A DNA stretch of 56,166 nt from Pseudaeromonas sp038247115 (GCA_038247115.1 JBBRVG010000015.1:1-56166), one strand, 5' to 3'. Shown: positions 18,360-28,034, numbered from the stretch's first letter. Notes: a model not told the origin generated them from the sequence alone. Translations and numbers: made by a program.

Positions 18360-19778
18360 ATGAGCCAACAACATGTGTTCCAGTTTATCGACGTCCGGCG
18401 AATTGATCCGCCGAAGAAGCCGATCGGCGTCCGTAAACAGGAGTTTATCGAGATCTACGAGCCCTTTACCGAAGCGCAGGCCAAGATGCAGGCCGACCGC
18501 TGTCTGGAGTGCGGCAACCCCTACTGCGAGTGGAAGTGCCCGGTGCACAACTACATCCCCAACTGGCTGAAGCTGGCCCAGGAGGGACGCATTCTCGAAG
18601 CCGCCGAGCTGGCCCATCAGACCAACAGCCTGCCGGAAGTGTGCGGCCGGGTCTGTCCGCAGGATCGTCTGTGTGAAGGCTCCTGCACCCTGAACGACGA
18701 GTTCGGCGCCGTCACCATCGGCAATGTGGAAAAATACATTACCGACCGCGCCTTCGAGATGGGCTGGCGGCCGGATATGTCCAAGGTGGACTGGAGCGAC
18801 AAGCGAGTCGCCATAGTCGGGGCGGGACCGGCCGGGCTGGCCTGTGCCGATGTGCTGGTACGCAATGGCGTCAAGCCTGTGGTGTTTGATCGCCATCCGG
18901 AAATCGGCGGTCTCCTCACCTTCGGCATTCCGTCGTTCAAGCTCGACAAGCAGGTGATGCAGCGGCGGCGGGATATCTTCGAGGAGATGGGCATAGAGTT
19001 TCGCCTCGACATCCAAATCGGCAGCGATGTAGCCTTTGCCGATCTGCTCGCCGAGTACGATGCGGTGTTTGTCGGTATCGGCACCTATGGCTTCCTCAGT
19101 GGCAACCTGGAGCATGAAGAGGCTCCCGGCGTGTATGCCGCCCTGCCCTATCTCATCGCCAACACCAACCGCCTGCTCGGAGTCGAGAAATCGGCGAGCG
19201 ACTATATCGACCTGGCCGGTCAACGGGTGGTGGTGCTGGGTGGCGGCGACACCGCCATGGATTGTGTGCGTACCGCCGTCCGTCAAGGTGCCACTCAGGT
19301 GTGCTGCGCCTATCGGCGGGATGAAGAGAACATGCCCGGCTCGCGGCGCGAAGTGCAGAATGCCAAGGAAGAAGGAGTCAGCTTTCTATGGAATATGCAG
19401 CCGCTCGGCATGGCGCTGGACGCTCAGGGGCGTGTGCAAGGGGTGCAGATGGTCAAGACCCGGTTGGGCGAGCCCGATGCCCACGGTCGCCGCGCTCCGG
19501 AGCCGATTCCGGGCAGTGAAACCTTGATCCCCGCCGATGCGGTGATCCTGGCGTTCGGCTTTAAGCCCAACCCGCCGGAGTGGTTGCAGGATGCCGAGGT
19601 GGCCCTGGATGCTCGCGGCCGCATCCAGGCCAGCGCCCAGCAGAGCTACCCGTTCCAGACCAGCAATCCCCGGGTGTTTGCCGGTGGCGATGCGGTGCGG
19701 GGATCGGATCTGGTGGTGACGGCGATAGCCGAAGGGCGCGGTGCCGCATCCGGCATTTTGGACTACCTGCAGCTGTAA
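18360..19778 (+). CDS. gltD: glutamate synthase (NADPH) small subunit, E. coli-like copy
   Basis: A 472-residue beta subunit, exactly the E. coli length. It takes electrons from NADPH through FAD and two 4Fe-4S clusters to GltB. The N-terminal cysteine clusters CLECGNPYCEWKCP and VCGRVCPQDRLCEGSC bind the iron-sulfur centres. The FAD fold has VAIVGAGPAGLA and the NADPH fold has VVVLGGGDTAMDC. AFGFKPNPPEWL and FAGGDAVRGSDLVVTAI close the flavin site. It is cotranscribed with the upstream gltB. Confidence 0.95.
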   Translation: MSQQHVFQFIDVRRIDPPKKPIGVRKQEFIEIYEPFTEAQAKMQADRCLECGNPYCEWKCPVHNYIPNWLKLAQEGRILEAAELAHQTNSLPEVCGRVCPQDRLCEGSCTLNDEFGAVTIGNVEKYITDRAFEMGWRPDMSKVDWSDKRVAIVGAGPAGLACADVLVRNGVKPVVFDRHPEIGGLLTFGIPSFKLDKQVMQRRRDIFEEMGIEFRLDIQIGSDVAFADLLAEYDAVFVGIGTYGFLSGNLEHEEAPGVYAALPYLIANTNRLLGVEKSASDYIDLAGQRVVVLGGGDTAMDCVRTAVRQGATQVCCAYRRDEENMPGSRREVQNAKEEGVSFLWNMQPLGMALDAQGRVQGVQMVKTRLGEPDAHGRRAPEPIPGSETLIPADAVILAFGFKPNPPEWLQDAEVALDARGRIQASAQQSYPFQTSNPRVFAGGDAVRGSDLVVTAIAEGRGAASGILDYLQL

Positions 19779-19868
19779 CGAATAAGGCCTATGCCCCGAG
19801 GCGTCCACTATTCCAGTTGTGTGTTGGTATCCACGCCACGTCGGGCTGCATCGGGGCAACCGAGCGCC

Positions 19869-19929
19869 GACACGCCGTGGATCCATCCCTGGAGGCTCGA
19901 AGGCATCGTCCCTGATGCCTACGGTCGGC
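19869..19929. repeat. dispersed intergenic repeat, copy 1
   Basis: A 61-bp unit beginning GACACGCCGTGGATCCATCC and ending ACGGTCGGC is shared, with substitutions, with 26384-26444. The internal stem GGCATC-(gtccct)-GATGCC varies in sequence from GGCGGCA-tccc-TGCCGCC of the other copy but stays paired. It occupies most of the 328-bp gap 19779-20106, which has no gene. Confidence 0.6.
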
Positions 19930-20106
19930 TTATCGGTTATCCCCGCTGCACCATTCATACCCCGAAAAATAACCAACTTGCTCAGGGAACAGCCCCGAGA
20001 CATCCCAGCGTGTCTTGGGGTCTACCAACTGGCGATGTCAGCTCACCCTTGACCTGCTACAGCATTTCCATAAAGCTGCGCCCACACCCCACCGTTGGAA
20101 TAAGCC

Positions 20107-20472
20107 ATGGGCTACCTGCAAGACCCCCGCGTCCTGTTCGCCGCCGAACGCACCCTGCTGGCCTGGAATAGAACCAGCCTGGCCTTGATGGGATTCGGCT
20201 TTGTCATAGAGCGCTTTGCCCTCTATATCCAGATCATGGCACCGGATCGCATCACGCCAGTCGAGTCCCGATTATCCCTGCTCCTCGGCCTGGCCTTTGT
20301 CTTTCTCGGCAGCCTCACCGCCTTCGCCTCCAGCTGGCAATATTTGCGAGTGCTCAACCAGCTAGCCGCCGATGAGATCCCCGCCGGTTACCGGCCACAA
20401 TTCGGTAGCGGCCTGAATATTCTGGTCGGCTTGCTCGGGGCCCTGCTATTTGGCTTTTTGCTGCTGAAGTAA
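20107..20472 (+). CDS. DUF202 (YidH-like) membrane protein
   Basis: A 121-residue inner-membrane protein with three hydrophobic helices (about 25-42, 58-77 and 100-119). The N-terminal motif RVLFAAERTLLAWNRTSLALMGFG is the DUF202/YidH signature (FxAxERTxLAWxRTxLAL). Its function is unknown. It lacks the usual yidG/yidH partner next door. It starts at ATG 20107 without a strong Shine-Dalgarno. Confidence 0.8.
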   Translation: MGYLQDPRVLFAAERTLLAWNRTSLALMGFGFVIERFALYIQIMAPDRITPVESRLSLLLGLAFVFLGSLTAFASSWQYLRVLNQLAADEIPAGYRPQFGSGLNILVGLLGALLFGFLLLK

Positions 20473-20716
20473 CAGCGCCGAGAGCTCGATCCGGCACCGT
20501 TAAGAGGATTCAAACGCCATCGCACTATTTTGCAGAAGAAACCGCTTACAAATGAGTCATGGCCCTCATTTTCTGTGACGAGTTGTTAATCTCGTGTTCA
20601 CATTTTTGTGATATGGATCTATCGTAAGTGTTGAAATCGTAACCATAAAGCTCCGAGTGGCGCTTGGGTGAACCGATAACTCACACTGGCGACAAGGATG
20701 AGGTTACCCCCGCAGG

Positions 20717-22882
20717 ATGACGACACGTTTGCGCTTCCACTTACTCCACATCTGCTGGTGGTTTTGCCTGCTGCTTGGCTCATCGGCCATGGCGGTGGAA
20801 TTTACCGCCCAGGAGCAGCAATGGTTGCGCACCCATAGCGGCAAGACGCTCACTCTGGGGCTGAGCGAAGTGCCCAGCATCGAGCAATTTGACTATGCCG
20901 GCAAACCCCGCGGCTATGTCCAGGAGCTGGTGGCATTGCTGGAGCAGCATCTGGATCTGCAGATCCGCGTCATTCAGGCTCCCGCCTGGAGTGATGTCTA
21001 TAATCGCTTCCTCAGCGGCCAGATCGATATCCTGCTCGGGGCCAATGAAACCCAGCAGCGCAAACAGTTTATGGCCTTCACCCGGCCCATCCAGCGCTAT
21101 CCCTATGTGGTCTTTGCCAACCGGGACAGCCAGATCCGCAATCTGGGCGATCTGCATCAGCGCCAGATCGGCTTTCTCACCGACGATGTGGTGTTTAACC
21201 TGTTTCCGGAAAATTACCCCCACATTGCCTATCAAAGCCGCACCTTCACCACACTGGAGGATGCCTTCGCCGCGCTGAGCCGACACCAGATTGACGGCGT
21301 CATCAGCAGTAGCGGTAATCAAACGCCCCTCTATCTGCGCCATCATACCAATCTGATTGAGGTGGCCACGCTCAATGGCATCAGCTCCGATATGACGCTC
21401 GCCACCCGTCTGGCCGATGAGCAACTGGCACGCATTCTGGACAAGGTGATCGCCAGCGAACATCAGGCGCTGACCCGGATGCTGGAAAAAAACAACCAGC
21501 TCTATAACCGGAAAATTCTGGAATTGACCGCCAGCGAACAGAGTTGGCTGGAACAAAAACCCGTGATCCGTATCGGTGTCGCCACCGATTACTTGCCGTT
21601 TGAATATGAGGCCGAGGGCCAGTATCGCGGCATCACAGGCGCCTTTATCCAGCAGGTTCAGGCACTGACCGGCCTGCGAGTTCAGCTGGTAGAAGGGGAC
21701 TTCAACAGCCTGTACCAGCAGATGCAGCAAGGAAAACTGGATCTGCTCAACATGGCGAAAACTCCCGAGCGGATGGAACAGTTTCTGTTCACGGCTCCCT
21801 ATTTCAAAGAGCGCGACATCATTCTGGGCCACCGGAATAATCCCTATGTGCAGGATGTCTACGGCCTGGAAAACAAGCGGGTCGCCGTCATCGATGGCTT
21901 CTGGCATCAGGAGTATCTGAAACGCAACTTGCGCCATGTGGAGATAGTCACCACCCAGAACCTCAATGAGTCTCTGGAACTGCTGGATCACGGCTCCGTG
22001 GACTACCTGATCGAGAACCCGACGGTACTGGATTATTATCGTCACGGACTCGGTTATCTGGAATTGGAGAAAAAAGGCAGCACGGCCGCCGACTCCTTCT
22101 TCTATCTGGGGGTCAACCGTCACTACCCTGAGCTGGTCAGCATCATCAACAAGACGTTTCGCCAGATAGATCCGGAACAGATGCGGGTGCAGGGCCTCAA
22201 CAGCGTGCCGGATCTGCAAGCCCAACGGATACGCCTGTTGGTGATCCTCTCCTCGATTCTGGCGGTAGCCCTGCTGGTCTGTCTGGGGCTGGCGATCCTG
22301 CTAACCCGCCGCTACATAGTCCAGCGTGCGACCAATGCCATGCTCAAGGAGCGACAACTGCTGCTGTATACGGATCCGCTGACCGGTCTCGACAACCGCT
22401 TGAGCTACAACCAGGCCGAGAACGAGTTGCGCCATTGCCGTCATCCCCAGGCCTGGATGGTGATTGACCTGAATAACCTCAAATATATCAACGACCAGTA
22501 TGGTCACCTGGCAGGCGATCAACTGCTGATCCAGTTTTCCAAACTGCTGCGCCAGAGTCTGCCGCCCCAGACCTTATTGTTCCGGATGGGCGGCGATGAA
22601 TTTCTGGCCGTGGTCCAGAACGTGGATGAAAGCCACGCTCACCAGTTGGAGCGGGATCTGCTGCAGCAGATGAATCAGGAGCTGAGCCTGTATCAGGATG
22701 CTCCCTTGCCCCCGGGTCCGTTGGCGGCCATTGGTCTGGCCTGGCGCCCCGATGCCAGTCATCTGCTGGCCGACACCTTCATGCTCGCCGACCACCGCAT
22801 GTATGAACACAAGCGCACCAGCAAGATCAGCCCCCATATCGGTTGCGCACAGACTCAGGGCACCCTCTGTATCGCCGATTAA
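20717..22882 (+). CDS. membrane diguanylate cyclase with two periplasmic solute-binding domains
   Basis: A 721-residue sensor. A signal peptide or first helix (about 7-26) is followed by two tandem bacterial solute-binding family 3 domains in the periplasm (about 40-260 and 285-495), a membrane helix (about 505-528), then a cytoplasmic GGDEF domain. The catalytic motif GGDEF is intact at 625-629 and the nucleotide-binding TDPLTGLDNRLSYN is present. The RxxD inhibitory site is absent (the four residues are PPQT), so product feedback through that site is not expected. The ligand is unknown, with amino acids the usual class for SBP_bac_3. A 244-bp gap precedes it, with an imperfect palindrome TGTGACGAG...CTCGTGTTCACA (20574-20602). 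Confidence 0.85.
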   Translation: MTTRLRFHLLHICWWFCLLLGSSAMAVEFTAQEQQWLRTHSGKTLTLGLSEVPSIEQFDYAGKPRGYVQELVALLEQHLDLQIRVIQAPAWSDVYNRFLSGQIDILLGANETQQRKQFMAFTRPIQRYPYVVFANRDSQIRNLGDLHQRQIGFLTDDVVFNLFPENYPHIAYQSRTFTTLEDAFAALSRHQIDGVISSSGNQTPLYLRHHTNLIEVATLNGISSDMTLATRLADEQLARILDKVIASEHQALTRMLEKNNQLYNRKILELTASEQSWLEQKPVIRIGVATDYLPFEYEAEGQYRGITGAFIQQVQALTGLRVQLVEGDFNSLYQQMQQGKLDLLNMAKTPERMEQFLFTAPYFKERDIILGHRNNPYVQDVYGLENKRVAVIDGFWHQEYLKRNLRHVEIVTTQNLNESLELLDHGSVDYLIENPTVLDYYRHGLGYLELEKKGSTAADSFFYLGVNRHYPELVSIINKTFRQIDPEQMRVQGLNSVPDLQAQRIRLLVILSSILAVALLVCLGLAILLTRRYIVQRATNAMLKERQLLLYTDPLTGLDNRLSYNQAENELRHCRHPQAWMVIDLNNLKYINDQYGHLAGDQLLIQFSKLLRQSLPPQTLLFRMGGDEFLAVVQNVDESHAHQLERDLLQQMNQELSLYQDAPLPPGPLAAIGLAWRPDASHLLADTFMLADHRMYEHKRTSKISPHIGCAQTQGTLCIAD

Positions 22883-23005
22883 TATCCCGGCCTTGCGTCG
22901 AGGCTGGCAGAACATAGCCAGATTCTGATAGCCTTAGCCTCCCATGGCACCGTCATCTCGCTGCCATTCACTCACGACCATCCACTTTCAGGAACTCCAA
23001 CGCGC

Positions 23006-24019
23006 ATGGCCGCCACCATCCACGACGTCGCCCGTCTCGCCCAGGTCGCTATCTCCACCGTCTCCAAGGTGATGAGTGATAGCCCGCGCATCTCGGCCGA
23101 AACCAAGTTGCGGGTGCGAAATGCCATGCTGACCCTGGATTATCATCCCAGTCGCAACGCCCGGGGCCTGGCCAGAAACACCACCGAAACCTTGGGCATA
23201 CTGATGCCGCTGGAGCGCGACTGCGCCTTTCGCAACCCCTATGTGTTCGAGATCCTCTGCGGCATCGAGAGCCTCTGCTCCCAGCACAGCTACTCGGTGA
23301 CCCTGCTCAATGCCATGCAACTGGCCAACAACCGTAACGCCATCAAACGGCTGATTGCCGAGCGTCAGGTCGATGGCTTTATCCTGCATGCCACCCAGGA
23401 TGCCCCGCTGCTCATCAAGCTACTCAGCGAGCAACAACTGCCGTTTGTGGTGATTGGCCAGCTCAGTCATAACGACAAGCACAGCTGGGTGGATATGGAT
23501 AACAGTCACGCCGGTCAGGTCGCTACCCGCCACCTGCTGGATCAGGGCTATCGCCAGCTGCAGTTTGTCGGCACCCAGCCCCAGGACACCATCACCCGCA
23601 AGCGGGCTCTGGGCTTTGCCCAGTCCTTAAGCGAGCAGGGCTTGAAACCCGTCGCCAGCGATCTCTATGCCGGAGACAACAGCAGTGCCAACGGCCAGGC
23701 CATCTGGCAGCTGATCGCCAGCCAACCCCAACGTCCGGATGGGATCGTCGTCGCCACCAGTCAGCTGGCGGCGGGTCTGATGGCCCAGGCCCAGGCCAGT
23801 GGCATCCGGATTGGCCCCGAGCTGGGCGTGATCAGCTTCGATAACTACCCGCTGGCCGAGCACACCAGCCCGGCGCTGTCGGTGATCGATCTGGATTTGT
23901 TCGAGCTCGGCGCCCAGGCCAGTCGCGCCCTGTTCGAGCAACTGGACAACCCCCAGCACCGCATTCAATCCCAACTGCTGAACCTGGTGCTGCGCCCTCG
24001 GGCCTCCAGCCAGCGCTAA
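23006..24019 (+). CDS. LacI/GalR-family transcriptional regulator
   Basis: A 337-residue regulator. The N-terminal helix-turn-helix and hinge read TIHDVARLAQVAISTVSKVM and HPSRNARGLA, followed by a periplasmic-binding-protein-like effector domain (VDGFILHAT, ISFDNYPLAEHTSP). It lies 264 bp before a lipoprotein amylase gene. A LacI-type operator lies in that gap and recurs before glgC and the acyltransferase, so it is probably a regulator of alpha-glucan use. The effector may be maltose, a maltodextrin or a glucose phosphate. That role is inferred from position and operators only. Confidence 0.88.
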   Translation: MAATIHDVARLAQVAISTVSKVMSDSPRISAETKLRVRNAMLTLDYHPSRNARGLARNTTETLGILMPLERDCAFRNPYVFEILCGIESLCSQHSYSVTLLNAMQLANNRNAIKRLIAERQVDGFILHATQDAPLLIKLLSEQQLPFVVIGQLSHNDKHSWVDMDNSHAGQVATRHLLDQGYRQLQFVGTQPQDTITRKRALGFAQSLSEQGLKPVASDLYAGDNSSANGQAIWQLIASQPQRPDGIVVATSQLAAGLMAQAQASGIRIGPELGVISFDNYPLAEHTSPALSVIDLDLFELGAQASRALFEQLDNPQHRIQSQLLNLVLRPRASSQR

Positions 24020-24168
24020 CGCCAAGCTCTACTCCCTACGCCCTATTCCCTAATAGCTAATTCCGGGATGAGATCGCTTATCTCGCGGGATGAGATCCCG
24101 ATCCCGATCCCCGGATCTTTTTGCATTGCCGATTGACTCAGCTTTGTCCCTGGATCGAGAATAAATGC

Positions 24169-24180
24169 GAAAGCGCTTTC
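24169..24180. promoter_or_regulatory. LacI-family operator before the amylase gene
   Basis: GAAAGCGCTTTC, identical to the site upstream of glgC. A possible promoter TTGACT (24133-24138) - 18 bp - GAGAAT (24157-24162) places the operator over the expected transcription start, a repressor position. The leader to the ATG is about 110 nt. Confidence 0.65.
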
Positions 24181-24283
24181 CCATATATCAACGCATATGA
24201 CATTTACTGTTTTTATTTTATTGATAGTTATGGATTTAATTTCATAGATTTAGGAAATTAGTTTCTCAACATAAGGATTCATC

Positions 24284-26239
24284 ATGTTAAACCTCGACCA
24301 TAACGGGTCTATGGGCTGGCTATCCGGCCCCCTGCTGGCCAGCCTGTTGCTGGCTACCGGCTGTAACAACGACACCAACTCGACCCCGGCTCCCGTCGCC
24401 AAAGCCGACTGGCACCAGAGCGTGGCGTACGAGATTTTTGTGCGCAGCTTCTATGACAGCGATGGCGATGGCACCGGGGATCTGGCAGGCGTCACCGCCA
24501 AGCTCGACTATCTGAGCGGACTGGGGGTCGATGCCCTCTGGCTGATGCCCATCCAGCCGAGCCCGACCTACCACGGCTATGCGGTGAGTGATTACACCAG
24601 CATCAATCCGGACTATGGCACCCTGGACGACTTCAAGACCCTGATCGCCGAAGCCCATAAACGCCACATCAAGGTGATCCCGGATCTGGTGATCAACCAT
24701 ACTTCCGAGCAACACCCCTGGTTCCAGGGCATGCTGGCCGGCGACGCCGCCTACCAGAACTTCTATCGCTGCGGGGATACCGCCGTCGACGGCAACTGGG
24801 GCGAAGTGGCTCCCGGCAAATACTGCTACTACTCCTTCGGCCCGCAGAGCGGCTTGCCCGATCTCAACTATCAGGAGCCAGCGGTGCGCAACGAGGTGCT
24901 GAAGATCGCCGACTTCTGGCTGGCCGCCGGAGTGGATGGCTTCCGCCTGGATGTGGCGCAGGATATTGGCGACGGCGATGATGCCTACTCGGTGGCCTGG
25001 TGGCAGGAGTTCGATACCCACGTCAAGTTGATGAAGGCCGATGCCTTTGTGGTCGGCGAAGTGAACTACGACAGTCTGGATGGCAACACCAAGATTGCCC
25101 CCTTCCTGGCGGGCATGACCTCCGCCTTCAACTTCCCGCTGTATAACGAGCTGGTCACAGCCGCCGCCGGTTTGCCCAAGGATCTGCTGGCGCTGATCAA
25201 TCCGACCCGCGAACGCTACGCCGCCGTGAATCCGGACTATGTGGATGCGACCATCATCGGCAACCATGACCGCAGCCGCATCGCCTCGGAGCTGAACTTT
25301 ATCGACAGCAAGATCCGTCGCGCCGTCATGTTGCAGATGACCCTGCCCGGCACGCCCTTTATCTATTACGGCGATGAAATCGGCATGCGCGGCGGCCACG
25401 ATCTGCAAGCCGACCCCCACAAGCGCGAGCCTTTTGATTGGTATGCGCCGGGCGATGGCACCGGCATGACCCGGATGACCCAAGCCGTATATGGTGCCGA
25501 GGCCAAGAACCTGTTGCCCAACGACGGCATCTCGTTGGAGGAGCAGCAAGGCCAACCCGGCTCCTTGTATGAGCTCTACAAGCAGCTGATCCAGATCCGC
25601 AAGAGCAACAGTATCCTGTTCACCGGTCAGTATCAGCGGGTCGGCACCCCGACGGGCAGCTATGGCTACCAGATCACGGCCCCGACGGCTGACTACAACC
25701 TGCTGGTGGTGCATAACCGGTTGGCGGATCAGGAGCTGGCGCTGCCTATCACTAGCGCTACCACAGAGCTGCTCGGCAACAGCGCTTATCAGGACGGCGA
25801 CACCCTGACCATTCCCGCCTATGGCAGCGTGATCCTGAAAACCAAGGGCCAGGCGGCAGCGGTCGAGCTGGGTAGCATTCCGGACGATGCCATGGATACC
25901 AGCGAGGTGACGCTGGATATTCAGGTGCATGTGCCGAGCAATACTCCCGATGGCGCCCAACTTTATATGCCCAACTCCGATGACGGCTGGGATCCGACCA
26001 CCATTACTGTGGATGCCGATACTACCCTGGAGCGGGTGGATGCCAGCACCTTCCATATCCGCGTCACCCGCCCCCGTGGCACCCGTCTGGAATACAAGTT
26101 CTTCCGTGGCGGTTGGGACAGCAGCGAGACCGATGCCGACGGCAACTGGACCGGCAATCGCGTCTTCCTGTTTGTCGATGACAGCAGCCAGGTGGACGTC
26201 AATATCCAGGGCTGGCGCGATACCAACTTTAAGGGCTAA
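24284..26239 (+). CDS. GH13 alpha-amylase, lipoprotein
   Basis: A 651-residue glycoside hydrolase of family 13. The signal peptide ends in the lipobox LATGC with C27 lipidated, so the enzyme is membrane-anchored, facing the periplasm or cell surface. The four conserved GH13 regions are seen: DLVINH, GFRLDVAQ (nucleophile Asp), GEVNYD (acid/base Glu) and IGNHDRSR (second Asp). QPSPTYHGYAVSDY is the usual (beta/alpha)8 landmark. A C-terminal beta domain and a final ~110-residue segment (VHVPSNTPDGAQLYMPNSDD) resemble a CBM20-like starch-binding module. Expected activity is alpha-1,4-glucan hydrolysis. AAGGAT precedes the ATG. Confidence 0.9.
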   Translation: MLNLDHNGSMGWLSGPLLASLLLATGCNNDTNSTPAPVAKADWHQSVAYEIFVRSFYDSDGDGTGDLAGVTAKLDYLSGLGVDALWLMPIQPSPTYHGYAVSDYTSINPDYGTLDDFKTLIAEAHKRHIKVIPDLVINHTSEQHPWFQGMLAGDAAYQNFYRCGDTAVDGNWGEVAPGKYCYYSFGPQSGLPDLNYQEPAVRNEVLKIADFWLAAGVDGFRLDVAQDIGDGDDAYSVAWWQEFDTHVKLMKADAFVVGEVNYDSLDGNTKIAPFLAGMTSAFNFPLYNELVTAAAGLPKDLLALINPTRERYAAVNPDYVDATIIGNHDRSRIASELNFIDSKIRRAVMLQMTLPGTPFIYYGDEIGMRGGHDLQADPHKREPFDWYAPGDGTGMTRMTQAVYGAEAKNLLPNDGISLEEQQGQPGSLYELYKQLIQIRKSNSILFTGQYQRVGTPTGSYGYQITAPTADYNLLVVHNRLADQELALPITSATTELLGNSAYQDGDTLTIPAYGSVILKTKGQAAAVELGSIPDDAMDTSEVTLDIQVHVPSNTPDGAQLYMPNSDDGWDPTTITVDADTTLERVDASTFHIRVTRPRGTRLEYKFFRGGWDSSETDADGNWTGNRVFLFVDDSSQVDVNIQGWRDTNFKG

Positions 26240-26260
26240 GCCTCACCCCTGTTCCGGAAA

Positions 26261-26293
26261 TAAAATAACGGGCCGCATCGGCCCGTTATTTTA
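26261..26293. terminator. bidirectional intrinsic terminator after the amylase gene
   Basis: TAAAATAACGGGCCG - cat - CGGCCCGTTATTTTA is a perfect 15-bp inverted repeat with A- and T-rich outer ends. It begins 21 bases after the amylase stop and faces the convergent acyltransferase gene. Confidence 0.85.
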
Positions 26294-26383
26294 TGGTTCT
26301 GTCCCAGTTATGCGTTGCCCGGATCAAAAACCGGCATCAAGCCGCTATTTCGGAGCCAAGAGTCAGGAGTCAGGACGAACACA

Positions 26384-26444
26384 GACACGCCGTGAATACA
26401 TCCGTGTAGGCTCGGCGGCGGCATCCCTGCCGCCAACGGTCTGC
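26384..26444. repeat. dispersed intergenic repeat, copy 2
   Basis: It starts GACACGCCGTGAATACATCC and ends ACGGTCTGC, related to 19869-19929. The internal hairpin is GGCGGCA-tccc-TGCCGCC. It lies between two convergent genes. Confidence 0.65.
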
Positions 26445-26575
26445 TTTTCGTCCAGACTCCATCCCTTTTGATCGACAACAGGTAACTGGCATATAGCCTT
26501 TTTTATCTATTCCTATCGCCGCACATGTCACGGTGCAGCCTTGTCATCGCGGCATGCTCGTCACCGCAACATGGC

Positions 26576-27661
26576 TTAGACCGCAGGCTGCGCCCCCCGA
26601 CGGGAAGCCAAACTGCGGGATGACCACTGACCGCGCAGCAGCAGTCCCGCCACCGGTAACCGCGCCAGTACCCCATACAGCGCCAGCGAGCAGGCCAGCA
26701 CCACCAGCGGCTTGATGAGCTCCCACCCCGGTGACATCCATTTTGTGCTCAGCGGGAACAACCAGATCACCAGCAGCATATGCAGGCAATAGAGCCCCAG
26801 CACCTTGGGCGCCTGCCGCTCCAGCCAGCTGCCCCGCCCCAGATCCGGGTTGGCCAGCAACCAGCAGAACAGACCGACCGCCCAGGGCACGCTGGAGAAC
26901 AGGAAGTCATGACGGCCAAACGGGATCTCCCACAGCTGCTTCAGCAGCAGATTTTCCAGTCCATAACCCAGCACGCCGATAACCAGCAAACGCAGCGCCA
27001 GGGCCGAGCTTAGCGTCCAGTTGTGCTTACGGATCATAAAGCCCAACGCCACAAACAGCAGGGAGAAGAAGGGACCATTGCGGGTCATCAAGGCCCACTC
27101 CGCACCCAGGATCGGCTTACCATAGGAGCCACCGAGCAGGGCCAGCAGATAGAGGGTCGCCCCCAGCGCCAACGCCAGACCCGGACGGCGAACCTGCTGG
27201 CACAGCGCCAGGATCAGCACCGCCAGGATCAAGGACGGCAAGAACCACAGATGGACCATGCCGCCGACCCACCACTGGTTCAGGGGATCGCTCAGCAGCA
27301 TCTGCCACTGGAAGGCCATGGCAGCCCCATAACCCTGCTCCCAGGCCCCGATCGGATCGAAGGGGATCACCGCATACAGGGCACTCCACACCAGCCACAG
27401 CACCAGCAGCGGACGGCAATAACGTAACGCCACCCCGAGCGGCGACCCGCCGCTCAGCTTGGGCTGCAAAAAATAGCCGGAGCAGAGGAAGAAAAACGGC
27501 ACCGCAAAGCGGGTGATCTGGTTGAGGAACCCGGCCACATAGATATCGATGGTCCAATTCCAGACCGTGGGATCAAAGGGGTTCGCAAAGGGCGATATAT
27601 GGATCACCATCACCGCTATGATGGCCACCATACGGCCGCACTCAATACTGGATATCCGCAT
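26576..27661 (-). CDS. acyltransferase family 3 membrane protein
   Basis: A 361-residue integral membrane protein with about ten hydrophobic helices. It has the family start (RISSIECGRMVAIIAVMVIHI, histidine in the first helix) and VPFFFLCSGYFLQPK near residue 54. Family members move acyl or succinyl groups onto membrane or periplasmic glycans such as OpgC substrates. The actual substrate is unknown. GAGGAG precedes the ATG at 27661. Operator-like palindromes lie 28-65 bp upstream, one shared with the alpha-glucan genes, so regulation by the neighbouring LacI-type protein is likely. The gene may therefore act on a glucan. Confidence 0.82.
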   Translation of the reverse strand: MRISSIECGRMVAIIAVMVIHISPFANPFDPTVWNWTIDIYVAGFLNQITRFAVPFFFLCSGYFLQPKLSGGSPLGVALRYCRPLLVLWLVWSALYAVIPFDPIGAWEQGYGAAMAFQWQMLLSDPLNQWWVGGMVHLWFLPSLILAVLILALCQQVRRPGLALALGATLYLLALLGGSYGKPILGAEWALMTRNGPFFSLLFVALGFMIRKHNWTLSSALALRLLVIGVLGYGLENLLLKQLWEIPFGRHDFLFSSVPWAVGLFCWLLANPDLGRGSWLERQAPKVLGLYCLHMLLVIWLFPLSTKWMSPGWELIKPLVVLACSLALYGVLARLPVAGLLLRGQWSSRSLASRRGAQPAV

Positions 27662-27688
27662 CTCGACTCCTCGTGAGACTACTCGCTA

Positions 27689-27700
27689 GAAAGCGCTAGA
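27689..27700. promoter_or_regulatory. LacI-type operator (imperfect) before the acyltransferase
   Basis: GAAAGCGCTAGA keeps the first nine bases of GAAAGCGCTTTC. On the minus strand it follows a possible promoter TTGCAA - 18 bp - TAGTCT, so it would cover the transcription start. Confidence 0.45.
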
Positions 27701-27713
27701 CTATCCACTCAGC

Positions 27714-27725
27714 GCAACCGGTTGC
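27714..27725. promoter_or_regulatory. second operator-like palindrome before the acyltransferase
   Basis: GCAACCGGTTGC is a perfect 12-bp palindrome with a CG centre, the layout of GalR/LacI-family sites. It overlaps the predicted -35 of the minus-strand promoter. The remainder of 27726-28034 shows no other signal. Confidence 0.45.
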
Positions 27726-28034
27726 AATTGCAAAACCCGGATCTGTGATGGCCCTATCTGGCCGGTTACGCTTCGTTACCCGGCGCAGACCAAGGTAACA
27801 GCCCAGCGACAGATGGCGACCCTCGGGGAGATTATTTGATAGGCCCGAGCCCGGCGCCGTGCTAGCTTCGGCAATAGCACAGGGCGGCAGCCGTCCCCTG
27901 TTCCTCCTGCAGGGCCGGGGCAAGGGCTGACCAGCTCGCCTCCTGCATCCTTCCTTATTCAATTCAATCCTATGTCCTTATGGTGCATTCGCTGGCAGCG
28001 GATCAGAGCCTGGTGCATATACCCGGGAGTTGCC

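Noticed and set aside
22261..22273. GGCGGTAGCCCT inside the GGDEF gene, an ops-like match
   Set aside because: It lies within coding sequence in a membrane helix region and lacks the JUMPstart block upstream, so it is taken as chance. A similar GGCGGTAGATC in the hemerythrin chemoreceptor gene is rejected for the same reason.
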